Assembly: GCF_024323335.1 (NCBI RefSeq)
Contig: NC_066581.1
Span: 181,033,330-181,097,329, forward strand
Direction: 5' to 3'
DNA: 64,000 nt
Source of the DNA: Lathyrus oleraceus
Taxonomy: Eukaryota > Streptophyta > Magnoliopsida > Fabales > Fabaceae
The notes below the pieces were generated by a model. That model was not told the DNA's origin, ran no database searches, and saw nothing but the letters and a program-made list of their open reading frames with translations. The position numbers were made by a program, and so were the translations under genes. Shown piece after piece: positions 26,122 to 36,426 of this stretch. Position 1 is the stretch's first letter. Each line of letters opens with the position of its first letter.

Positions 26122-26507
26122 GTACATCGACCTGATCGTCGGAAACTTCTTCGGTCTGAATACCGGAAAAACATAAGTACATCGACCTGATCGTCGGAAA
26201 CTTCTTCGGTCTGAACACCGGAAGATTGGCCTGAGTGCCATGAGTACATCGACCTGATCGTCGGAAACTCCTTCGGTCTGAATACCGGAAAATTGGCCTT
26301 GTGCCATGAGTACATCGACCTGATCGTCGGAAACTCCTTCGGTCTGAATACCGGAAAATTGGCCTTGTGCCATGAGTACATCGACCTGATCGTCGGAAAC
26401 TCCTTCGGTCTGAATACCGGAAAATTGGCCTTGTGCCATGAGTACATCGACCTGATCGTCGGAAACTCCTTCGGTCTGAATACCGGAAAATTGTGAGACA
26501 TATTATC
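26122..26507 (-). repeat. 66-bp tandem repeat, six copies (D 3' UTR)
   Basis: Units begin gtacatcgacctgatcgtcg at 26122, 26177, 26244, 26310, 26376 and 26442. The last three are nearly identical at 66 bp; the first is shorter. Each holds CGAC-6 nt-GTCG and CGGT-6 nt-ACCG hairpins. Because 66 is divisible by three, both strands stay open, giving ORFs of up to 203 aa that are not genes. Confidence 0.9.
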
Positions 26508-26749
26508 TAAAGCCGTCAAAACGTAGATAATACACTCGCATGGAAGATTATCTATAACCGGGTTGTAGGTTGTTAAATGGATAAACGACCGAAAAGAAAG
26601 GCATCAGGGTACCAGACTAGGTATGCAAAAGATGACCAATCAAAAGAGGATAAAGTTGCTAACTCGGAGCAAATACCCAAAAAAGAAGGTGAAAACCCAA
26701 TGGGGACAATACTGCTTGATCAAGGCGAGTATCCAGAGGGGACAAGACC

Positions 26750-27235
26750 ATTAATATCACAAAGAGGGGATTACATCTACCGGTTTGTAGGCAGAAAACC
26801 ACGGAAAAGTGACCAGTCATCATCAGGATGAGCACAAAGGGTTAATTCCACCAAGGGGAGAACGTGGGATTTTACAACTACCAGCTAGCGGGTAGAAAAC
26901 CACAAAGATAGGACTTACAGCTACCGGTTTGTAGGTAGAGGCCACGGAAAAGTAACCAGTCATCATCGGGATGAGCACAAAGGGTTAATTCCACCAAGGG
27001 GAGAACGTGGGATTTTACAACTACCAGCTAGCGGGTAGAAAACCACAAAGATAGGACTTACAGCTACCGGTTTGTAGGTAGAGGCCACGGAAAAGTAACC
27101 AGTCATCATCGGGATGAGCACAAAGGGTTAATTCCACCAAGGGGAGAACGTGGGATTTTACAACTACCAGCTAGCGGGTAGAAAACCACAAAGATAGGAC
27201 TTACAGCTACCGGTTTGTAGGTAGAGGCCAAAAGA
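26750..27235 (-). repeat. 143-bp tandem repeat, about 3.3 copies (D 3' UTR)
   Basis: Unit starts recur at 26864, 27007 and 27150 (143-bp period), with a partial, diverged copy before the first. Each unit has two hairpins with 8-nt loops: CTACC...GGTAG with loop agctagcg and CTACC...GGTAG with loop ggtttgta. Related hairpins with other arms are at 26066 (ATACC/GGTAT) and 26558 (AACC/GGTT). Confidence 0.88.
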
Positions 27236-28600
27236 TTCTGCTGAGACAGAGTGAGAAAAAGGATTTACAACTACCAGCTAGTGGGTAGAAGACCGTAAAG
27301 ATAGGACTTACAACTACCGGGTTGTAGGTAGAAGCCAAAAAATTCCGCTGAGGGTGAAATGAATGAGTGCCGGTTAGTGAGCGACTATTCATTTATGCCC
27401 CAGGGAAGCACAAGAGACAGTCAACGGGTAGCCATTTAGGATCGATCCAAAAAGGCAGACTGAAACAAGACTCATTCTAATGAGGAAAGAACTCAATAGG
27501 GAAAACCCATCCCGTGTAGGGAGGGAACGGAAGCAACCGTCATCCACGAGGATGTATCTCAGTGGGGAGTGCAGAAGGAAATGGTAGACACTTTCTGCTT
27601 AAGGGGTAGACTCTACGTGGAGAGATCAGACACACCCATATCTGCTAGAGGAAAATCTACTGGAGAGATTCTGTATCAACAAATAGCAGGAGACAACCAT
27701 CAACGGATACACGGCAACAGCTGCAACATGAGTATCCAAATGCTATGATTATGCATTTATGCATTATGCATGATGAATGTATGATGAATGCTGACAAACA
27801 GACATGTTCAACACGCAGGTCCGGGAATCAATCGTCCGGAGAGAAAACCAAAGTCATCATCCTGCAGGGGAGTAAGAGCCACAAGAGGCTCCCGGAGGGA
27901 TCGTCGGTCACAACCGGAGAATAGAGTTCAACATACAGGCGCACGTGCCACAACAACTTGTGCTGGAAATCAGGGATACCAAGAAGCAACCAGATTTCTG
28001 ATGAGGATGGATAGGCATAGAGAAAGCTCATCATGCCAACAACTCCGCTGGGGGATCTATCTGAGGGAATGCCGGATTACGGGGATGTCGATCCTCCAAA
28101 TACTGAGTCTTCCAAGAAAAGCACCCATGCTGGGGGGAGATGAAGACTGCTCTGCTGGAGAGGCGAAAGTTGAGGTCTTCAGTAAACACTCTGCTAGGGG
28201 AGCTGCCCCACAATAATGTCCGAAACAGCAAACTTGCTGGGGATGCCCCACGATAGGGCTCAAACAGCACTCTACTGGGGATGCCCCACAATAGAGCTAA
28301 CAGGGACTTGGAGGAAGAATCTGTACTGCCGGGAACATGAAGATGAATAACTCCAAACGACACTGCGTCGGGCAAATTCACTGAGGAGAGACCATACGAG
28401 GTTCTGCAGGACAAAGATACAGTCATGCTCGAGATACGAACAATTGTCTTACCTGTTGGTAATCATACCACCCTCGGGAGAGCACTGCGGGTCTCCTAAG
28501 TATCCTTCCATCATCGTGAATGTTCACTTTGTTTAAGAACAATTTTTTTTGAAAAATTTGTTTATTTTGAAAAACAATGATACTTTATCAATTAAAACAT
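27236..28600 (-). other. D 3' UTR, low-repeat part
   Basis: No coding region recognised. Contains further ctgctgggga-like motifs near 28045, 28125, 28190, 28233 and 28268, three of them followed by gatgcccca or similar. ORFs on both strands have no recognisable homology. Confidence 0.55.
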
Positions 28601-29060
28601 GCAAAACATTTGTTGAGTTAAAACAAATAAGAGTGCAAATAATTGGATAAAAGCTCAAATTAATGTGATGGGATGGTAGTCTGCAAAGGGCAAGACTCCA
28701 TAGATCTATACAAGTTTGAAATCGGTGATGTATATTGGAGAGGGCTACATTGAACATAATGACCTTTCCTCTACCATTCTGAATTTTCGATGTATTCAAA
28801 GCTTCAGTCGATGACGAATCGAGAATCCCTGACGGATGACAGATATAGAGCACAGTCTTGTCAAGATGCAGTTACTTGCCAAATCCCTAATTTTTGCCTA
28901 GATTGCCCCAGTGTGAGGTGCTCAATCTAGCGGGATGCAAATTCTTTTTCTCTCAATGTCTCTAACTTTTGCCTGGATCGCCCTTTCGGGTTTTCAATCC
29001 ACCGAGACGCTCCTTTTTGCCTAAGTCGCCCTTTGGGGTGTTCGACTTATCGAGCTTTTT
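28601..29060 (-). other. Conserved structured block downstream of pol, element D
   Basis: Non-coding block shared with C (38215-38689). Includes a hairpin ATGG-T-AGTCT / AGACT-CCAT at 28673-28701 with a 10-nt loop, then three similar 30-bp hairpins: CTAGATTG/CAATCTAG (28898-28930), TGGATCG/CAATCCA (28974-29001) and TAAGTCG/CGACTTA (29022-29049). Retained although nearly all pol is deleted, which suggests a cis-acting role. Confidence 0.65.
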
Positions 29061-29072
29061 GCTTTTTTTGTT

Positions 29073-29372
29073 TTAGGCGAAGTATTTCTTGACTGCATCT
29101 GGATTCACAGGACGAGTGAACTTCTTCATCCATTGTTGTAAGTGTCTGAAAATCGCCTGAAAAGGCTCTCTTGAAAACATATGGACATTCATAGCTTGGG
29201 GGTCCACTTGCCCCTGGAATCGAGCACGAAAGACAAGACTTTCTTGAGCACAAGGTTCCTCGGAACACACGAGGCTTGATCTTCTTGTCGAATGCTTTTT
29301 TTTCACTCTCTGCTGATATGACTGACCATGACACATGGCAGTTGATCTCTTCTTTTCGATCGAATTCAGCAT
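29073..29372 (-). pseudogene. Integrase C-terminal remnant in D
   Basis: The minus strand matches the last about 100 codons of C integrase (38690-39000): AMCHGQSYQQRVKK, KPRVFRG and a terminal DAVKKYFA, but in two frames with small indels. The catalytic core, zinc domain, RNase H and RT are absent. It ends at the same stop as C. Confidence 0.8.
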
Positions 29373-29399
29373 CAGCCAACTTGGGACTTTGAGGGTGCT

Positions 29400-29585
29400 A
29401 TTTTTTTGTTTCTTTCTTTCTTTTTCTTTCTTTTGATTCTGATTTCTTTTGATTTCTTTTGATTTTGATTTCTTTTGATTTCTTTTGATTTGGTTTTCTT
29501 TTGATTTCTTTTGATTTGGTTTTGCACCCTCCTCCTTCTTTTTCTTTTTTTACTCTCCTTTTCTTTCCTTTTTTTGATTTTGATT
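29400..29585 (-). repeat. TTTTGATTTC-type microsatellite at pol deletion junction
   Basis: Repeats of about 10-16 bp (ttttgatttc, ttttgatttgg) lie between the integrase remnant and the RT linker remnant. All of RT, RNase H and the integrase core is missing at this point, so the array marks or seals the deletion. Confidence 0.8.
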
Positions 29586-29776
29586 TTTTTTGATGCCCCA
29601 GTTGGCTGTTCTGCTGATTCTCGAGATGCAGCTGAGTGATCTTCTTTTCTTGCTCAAGAAGTCGGGAAGTCTCGTCGGGAATCCCTTCAACATCATCTTC
29701 GTCCGCTTCGAATACAGGGAATTCAGAATTGGGAGATGACGTCCGATCACTATGTTCAATGGGTTTGAGAAACAAC
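29586..29776 (-). pseudogene. RT linker remnant (exon 2 start) in D
   Basis: Encodes KPIEHSDRTSSPNSEFPVFE and ETSRLLEQEKK, matching the acidic linker that precedes RT in A, B and C (NPIEYNDPSPSPNFEF). RT itself is gone; the frame runs into the low-complexity lysine-rich repeat. Confidence 0.8.
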
Positions 29777-30045
29777 CTGCATAAAGATTTTGATATGAAA
29801 AGCACTTTGAAAATCAAACAAGACAATCGTTATGCAGATGAAAAGATTGCTTTTATTCTTGTTTTTAAAGGTTTTTTGTGATCACCAATTTCATGCAAAA
29901 AGCGAAAAGGGAAAACAAATGGAAAAACAAATGTTTTAACATGAATTTATTTGAATGAAAATATCATTGCACAAAATGTTGCCAACAATGCCATCACTTC
30001 TCCTTTTGGCATGGGAGAAGGGTTTTTAAACAAAGTGATTGTTAC
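29777..30045 (-). other. Ogre intron retained in D
   Basis: 269 bp, donor A|GTAACAATC and acceptor TATGCAG|G on the minus strand. The junction is phase 2 and in frame (GA + G). In copy C the equivalent exon has lost one base before the donor. Confidence 0.7.
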
Positions 30046-30332
30046 TCTGACTTAAAAACAACTGTAGGAATGCCCACAGTGACCCAATTGCGGCAGACAC
30101 CACCAGGAATGATGAAATTGTTCAAGTCCTCTGCGTCCTCTTCCAAGATAGCAGCATCCTCTTCTTCAAGTTGATCGTCATGGATGAATCCTCCACTCTT
30201 GAACAGACCTTGCTCATTGCATGCCCCAGAACAGTAGTCAATGCCAGCCCGGGATCGGTTAACCAGGAATAAATCCATCAACAGTGTTTTCTGAACAACC
30301 CTCCTTATTGAAGACCTCAGAAGAAAGGTCAA
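30046..30332 (-). pseudogene. End of gag-protease exon, remnant in D
   Basis: Encodes NEQGLFKSGGFIHDDQ, an acidic run and NNFIIPGGVCRNW, equivalent to SGGFIHGNEQ...GKACKNW of copy A. The protease active site and gag are missing. A duplicated segment of about 45 bp (near 30240-30283 and 30331-30375) lies around its start. Confidence 0.7.
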
Positions 30333-31784
30333 TGCCGGCCCAGGATCGGCTAACCAGGAATAAATCCATCAACAGTACAAAATCTGGCAAATATCTCTCT
30401 GAGTTCACAATCCCCTTGCTCAGGATGATCCATCAATCTGGTAGAGATGGCTCTGGTATGATACCGGCAAAGTGCGTCTTCAAAATAAATGAAGATCGCG
30501 GGGTCGGACCACTGGATGGGAGACCGGATCAAAACACCTGTTTATGCAAATGATGCATGAAGTGTTTATGCATGTGCTTGTTTTTTTTTTTTTTTTTTTT
30601 TTTTAAGGAACTCGAGGGTTCTATTTGCAAACTTTGAAATGTTTAAGCATTTTGATCATATATGAGAACATCTCATCAGATATATCAGGTGAAAAAATTT
30701 TCCCGGTTTTTTCATGTTTTGAAAATTTTTGCAAATAAACTCCTTTGAGTTCCTTGAAAATTTTCTTTTTTTCTGATGATATGGATGCAGATGAATGCAG
30801 GAATGCATGAATGCAACAAACACACTCAAAGATCAAGCAAAGCACGCCAAACAAAGGTCGTGGGAAAGCTCATTGTATCCCTAATATCAATCATCCATTT
30901 TGGTGGATTTAGGTTTTCACCTTATCGACACCCAAGTTCCATTGATATTAACGGTACATGAACCGGCTCTAACATCCTTAATATCAACCAGCCGCTTTGG
31001 TGGATTTTAGGTTTTACCCCTGATCCGGGATCCATTGATATTAACAATGTTTGAACGACTCAACCACGAATCATGGGTTTGTTGAGAGTCACGAGCATGG
31101 AGTCTCGGTTAAGAACCACCCAAAGGGAGTGTACTAGGGTTTAAACCTGCCAGACATGTTCTATCAGAGGTTCCCATAATCATCGTTCCATCTTTCGAAT
31201 ATTATCGGAGGAACGAATACTCGTATTCCAAGAATATTCTCAAGAGAAACTCTTATGAGTGTAGTATCGCGTAACAATCGTATCAGAACTGACATCTGAA
31301 CGACCTCCGCACTACGGTCCTAAAAATAGGCCAAGATGGGTTTGGTAAGCTAAGGTCCTTGGCTTCTGCGGCACATGATTGAAAGAATAATGCCTAACCA
31401 CAAATAACTTGTGTGACATTATTAATCCAACATGACCTCCACCAAGTGAATGGACTCGCAAGTCAACTGGCTAAGGAATACTCCACACCAGTCAACAAGA
31501 CTATGCCATTCTCCTATCCTAGAGAGCACTCGAGTTCGGGTATAGAACTCATCTCAACTGACTCCCACCCCACAAAGAAAAACAGAAAACCAGCCAGGCA
31601 GAAACCAATGATGAATATGAATGCAAACATTAATGCACACAATCAATGCAATCAATAAATGTACATATATACAATGAATGCAATAAAATACAACAAGCAG
31701 ACAGCAACCGAAACCCTAATCCTAGAGAGCGCTAGGAGAGACTCGCTCAGGGAAGATGGACCAGCATAGGTCAACTTCTCTATG
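30333..31784 (-). other. 5' leader of D, ORF1 and gag deleted
   Basis: Non-coding. Contains a poly-T run (plus strand) at about 30583-30604. The stretch 30880-31600 aligns with the C leader (55790-56400), including the ccattttggtgga block and the conserved cacgagc...gtgtagtatcgc region. No ORF1 or gag is left between leader and exon remnant. Confidence 0.7.
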
Positions 31785-31802
31785 TCCCCAGCAGAGTCGC
31801 CA
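31785..31802 (-). other. Primer-binding site of D (tRNA-Arg type)
   Basis: The minus strand reads TGGCGACTCTGCTGGGGA, two bases from the LTR end. Identical in layout to Ogre PBS sites. Confidence 0.88.
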
Positions 31803-31804
31803 GC

Positions 31805-34800
31805 TGGCGCATCGCGCGAAAAACCGGCGGGAAAAGAAAGAAACAACAGAGCCGCCACCGTGCGTTATTTATCCCAAAAGAGGGAAAGGAAACGCTCGAA
31901 GTAAACCTAGGAAAGAACATGGTCTCGCGACCAAAGAGGATGGGTTCGGGAGTCGGTTATGCGAAGGGAAGGTGTTAGGCACCCTACGCATCCGTAGTAC
32001 TCTACGGGATCCACGCACACTAGGAAGGAATATTGGTTGCTAAAACGCTGCTCAAACACACACACACACTGGCTGAAAGAAACGAAAGAGACTGACTGAA
32101 ACTGACTCGGCAGGATATCGCATCCTGGGCCTACTTAGTCTATCAGGCATAGACATCAGAGTCGAAGTAGTTCGGACTGGGGGAACGACACATGCTCGCT
32201 AGGATACCGCATCCTATGCATACGTATCTTCTCGGACGGGAGAAGAATCAGAGCATTCGTAGCTCGGCTGACACGCACGCAAACAAAACAAAACACAGGC
32301 AAACGTGGAGCCCGACTGCCAATCACTGGACTTATGTCAGCATCCGAACCTAAACACACGCAAAGAGGCAAACGTGGAGCCCGACTGCCAATCACTGGAC
32401 TTACATCAGCATCCGAACCTAAACAACACAACAGATAGATAGGGAGTCGGGGACTCAGCCTATAACTGTCAAACAAAAACAAACAGACAGACAGCAAATG
32501 CTAAGGAGTCAGGGACTCGAGCCTAGCAAAGGTCAGACAACACACACAAAAAGAAAGAAAGGGCGCCCAGAGAGATCAGCTCAATCTCCTGCCTACATAC
32601 TTCATCTGGTGTGAAGATCAGGGCGATGTAGTTCCCCTACGCAGGGATAAAGGATCTAGCCTAACCAGATAACAGAGGGAGACACAACTCTAGGGAGACT
32701 ACGACTCGAGCCTAGATGTTGTCATGCAAAATCAACCCTAAGTTAAGGTTTCTAGCTAAATGGCACAAGGGCCAACCTATCCTGAACAGACACAGGAAAA
32801 AGCAAAGTCTCGATTGCAACTAGGGCAAGAGAAAAGGGATATCTCAATCACAACAGGGGTGAGAGAAAAGAGTTAGTGTTAGTGGTTAGTCAAACTCAGC
32901 AAGACATCGCGTCTCGTGCCTACGTATCTCACCTGAACATGAGAATCAGAGTTGCCGTAGTTCGGCCGAACAGCTCTAAGTATGGCTCACACAGGGAGTA
33001 AGCCACACAGACTTGACTTGCACAGGAAGCAAGTCAAGCACAACCTACCTTGCACAAGGGCAAGTCTAAGCTAAACCTAAGGAGGCAAAGCAAACAGGCA
33101 ATCACAATCACAAGAAGCACACTCTATATGCATACAAGAGGCTCACACAAGGGTTAGGCACTAGGGCCAACTGGAATAGGGTAAGTGTTGCTCTTAACCT
33201 TGCCATTGAGAGGCTAAGGTGAAGCAGATGAAAGGAGATGAGGGGTGTGCCTCATTGCTTCTATCCCTAATCAGGGAGAGCATCAAATAATAGAAAGTGG
33301 GGGAGTTCAGAAGGATGGAACTCTCTCCCCATTATTGACTCGATAGATCTTGGGCTTTTATCTCAGTGCTTCAACCATGTAATGGGAGCAATGAGATGAC
33401 TCACTGAATAGTGGGGGATAGGCTACTTATCCGTACCTTCCACCAATTGCCTTATTTGAAGGACTTTTCCTGCTTGGGACAATTTTAAACACACACAGGC
33501 ATTGCCTCTTAAGGAGGACTTCAGACAGTTTGCCCGGCCAAATAACAGGCCGGGTCTCCAGACTACATGAAGAAAAAGAAAATATACCTCGAGCAAGTTG
33601 CTAAATAGCAAAGCAAAGCAAGTTCAGAGAACTAAGCAACTAATGGTACCTGAAATAGTCAAACAGATCAGTACACAGACAAACAACAGTAAACAGCAAA
33701 AGTCAATAGTTAAGTTGTACAATCAGACATAATCACAATGCACGAAGGTGCAAGCCATAAGCTCATACTCAAAGGTCAACCCTACAAAACAAATTCAAAT
33801 TAGTCATACACAAACAAACAGTCAATTCCCATTGGATAATCATCATCAAGCCTAAGCACATGTGCTTCTAACCTGAAACAAAAACTCAAATGTGAGAGCA
33901 CAGACCACTAGGACAAGGCCTAGGGTCAAAAGAGGGAAAAAAAACCAGGACAGAAGTTGATACTCCATATGAAACTCATTTAATCGAGTACTAACATGTC
34001 CTAAAATTAAGGGAGCATGCAAGATTGAATTATTTCTAAGCCTAGGGGTAGAATGGTCATTTCACAATTAGGGAGTAATATTGAATTAAATTTCTTTTTA
34101 CAAAAGTAAGTTCTATTTAAAGTCAATTAGAACTAAACTAAATTAATATTTCTAAACTATTTCTAATATTTCTTTTTAATATTTTTTTTATTAACTCTAA
34201 AGTTCTAAAACTATTATTTCTAAAAATATTCTAATTCTAATAATCTAATTAACTAACTCTAAAATTAATTTCTAATGAAATCACAATTAATCCTAATTAC
34301 TAGTACAACCTAATGTAAGAATTAACTATTCCAAATGCCAGGGGGTGTAATGGCTATTCAGGTGGTGTAAGGCCAAAAGAGCACAGTATCGGGCCTAAGG
34401 CCCAATCTCTCAGTATGAAAGGGGTGAGGATGACCTAACAGGAGAGGAAAACGCTGGAAAAAAAATGAACTTCAAAAGTCCTTACCACCACCGCCGAACT
34501 CAATGGCCGGCGCGAGCAACCGAAAGTTCCGATGAGAGATCCGTTGCGGTCACGTCCATTCCTCGGTTCATGTTGTTGATTGTTCGTTGCTCTCCTTGCC
34601 GGTCATTCTTTGATCTACGCCGTCAGTGATGAGGAGCTCGCGATGATCAATGACGATCATTAAGGACGCATCCGTCGAGTTACCGATGAGCTTGGGACGA
34701 TGACGAATCAGAGAGGGAAAGTATCGAGCTATCTTTGAAGCTAGTTGTTCTCCTTCGATTCCCTTTTGGTTGTGCGATGATGTGGGTTTCGAATTTGCAC

Positions 34801-36421
34801 GGTACCGGTGTCAAATCTTTCACCTGATTTTCGATCGATTCTTCGTCCTCTTCTCCGATTTTGTTACGAACTTTTTGCTTGTTGAATTTGTGCTTGCAGG
34901 TTGCGGTTCATTGATGATGGATGATGGAGCGAGGTTCGGTGTTGTGTGGATTGAAGGATGAAGAGAATCGGATTGAAGTAGTGAAGGTTGTTGGTTGAAG
35001 TGGTGGCTGGTTTTGTGAGTTGGTTACGGTTGTTGAAGATTTGGATTGTGAAGTTGTTTCAGAATTCCTTCCGATTGTGACTTTTTTTCTGTTAATTTTC
35101 TTTCTCTTTTCGTTTTTCTTGCTGCTCTCGATCTCTAGAAAAATCTGTTGGAGACTGATGCTAGCCAAAACCAAATTTTGTTGCAGGTTGTGGAATATTT
35201 GGTGAAGTTTGTTTAGAGGTGCGATGAGGATTCAAGAGCGAGCTGGAAGATGGGAAGAAGATTGGTTTTATAGGGTGATGATACTGATTTTTCTGTTATG
35301 GATTGGTTATTATGCAGGTTGTGCTTTTGGAAGTTTGATGCTGCGTTCTGCGTTTTCTATAGCTTGGCGTGCGTTTTCAGTGTTGTAAATGCGGTTTGGG
35401 AATTGTAAATGCGTTTGGTTGCAGCAGCTTGTGCGAGCTTGGAACGCCGTATTGCATTTTACAGCACGCACTATCCCTCTTTCAATTCATTCTACTGCAC
35501 ATTGTTTTTTTGTCTTTTCTGGATATATCTTTTTTTGGTTAATATTATGTGGATATGTACATGAGCTTTAACGTGTTGGACTCACTGGGACATAAAAATG
35601 GATTAAGGTTTGATTTTTTTGGGATTTTGTTGTAACTTTTATGCATTGAGTGTGTAATGTAGGTAATTGAATTAGTAATGCGAGACATTAGTGAAATGTT
35701 TAAATTGGAATTGAATACATGTGATTTTGGAAATTGGCTTATGTAATGAAGGTGAATTGTCAATTAGAAATAATGGTTTATGATGGTAAACCGTCTTTGG
35801 ATTGAATCTAAAGGATGAATTGAAATGTGTATGTAAATGATCATTAATGGTTTGGAAAAAGAATCAAATGGTTACATGGATTGTTTTAGAAATTAGGAAT
35901 TAGTAAAAATGAAATATGGATTTGGTAAGAGGATTTGGATTACTAGTGGATTTTATTGTAAAAAATGGACTTAAAAAAAGTTATGGATATGCAAATGGGC
36001 TATTGAAGATAATGGATCAAATGGATATTAGGAATTGGAGTTGAATGGATATCTGGTTTATGGACATTTGGTTTTAAAATGCGAATATGGGTTAGTGATA
36101 TGGACAAGGATGGTATATGGGTATTTGGTTAGACGGTTGACTTTTATGGGCCCCAGCCAACTTGGTTACGCACTGTGGGCTCCTGAACCCCCAACTTTGG
36201 CCAACTTGCTACAACATGAGCCTTAATTCACATGAGCTTTCCAGAACGACCATAGGACCTTTTCCAGCATGAAAATCCCTTGCTCTCTTGTTCAGATGAC
36301 TTCTTCTGATCAGTTTTGCATGATAAAAATGCACTATGCTATGCAATGCTAAGGCAATGTTAATGACCTAAAAAAATGAAATGAATGTACAAATGGGAGG
36401 GTGCAAATTTGAGGTGCTACA
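31805..36421 (-). repeat. 5' LTR of D
   Basis: 4617 bp, same length as the 3' LTR and about 99.8 percent identical by eye. Drives transcription leftward from the TATA box at 35265-35273. Confidence 0.95.
31992..32007 (-). other. U5 stem-loop of D 5' LTR, CCGTAG-AGTA-CTACGG
   Basis: Same as 19397-19412. Confidence 0.65.
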
Positions 36422-36426
36422 AGAGT
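36422..36426. repeat. Right target-site duplication of D (AGAGT)
   Basis: Exact match to 19205-19209. Confidence 0.95.

Larger units (their letters stand above)
19210..36421 (-). mobile_element. Element D: complete non-autonomous Ogre-related retrotransposon
   Basis: 17,212 bp with two 4617-bp LTRs, 5-bp TSD, PBS and PPT. By eye the LTRs differ by about seven substitutions plus a few homopolymer or CA-repeat indels, so insertion was very recent. The interior (about 8 kb) lacks gag, RT, RNase H and most of integrase. It keeps remnants of the protease-exon end, the intron, the RT linker and the integrase C-terminus, then a long 3' UTR of tandem hairpin arrays. It must rely on proteins in trans. 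Leader and post-pol blocks resemble C, but the LTR is a different family. Confidence 0.93.

Noticed and set aside
25908..26519. Long ORFs on both strands (203 and 148 aa) with repeated peptide blocks
   Set aside because: They come from a 66-bp tandem repeat (a multiple of three) lacking stops in several frames; no start context, no homology, and the unit lies in a retrotransposon 3' UTR.
30583..30604. Poly-T run as the poly-A tail of a retroposed gene or LINE/SINE
   Set aside because: No TSD, no LINE or SINE body next to it; the flanks align with the C leader/ORF1-gag spacer, so it is an expanded homopolymer within D.
31785..31802. tRNA gene fragment
   Set aside because: The 18-bp match to a tRNA-Arg 3' end is directly next to an LTR and is the primer-binding site; no tRNA body is present.
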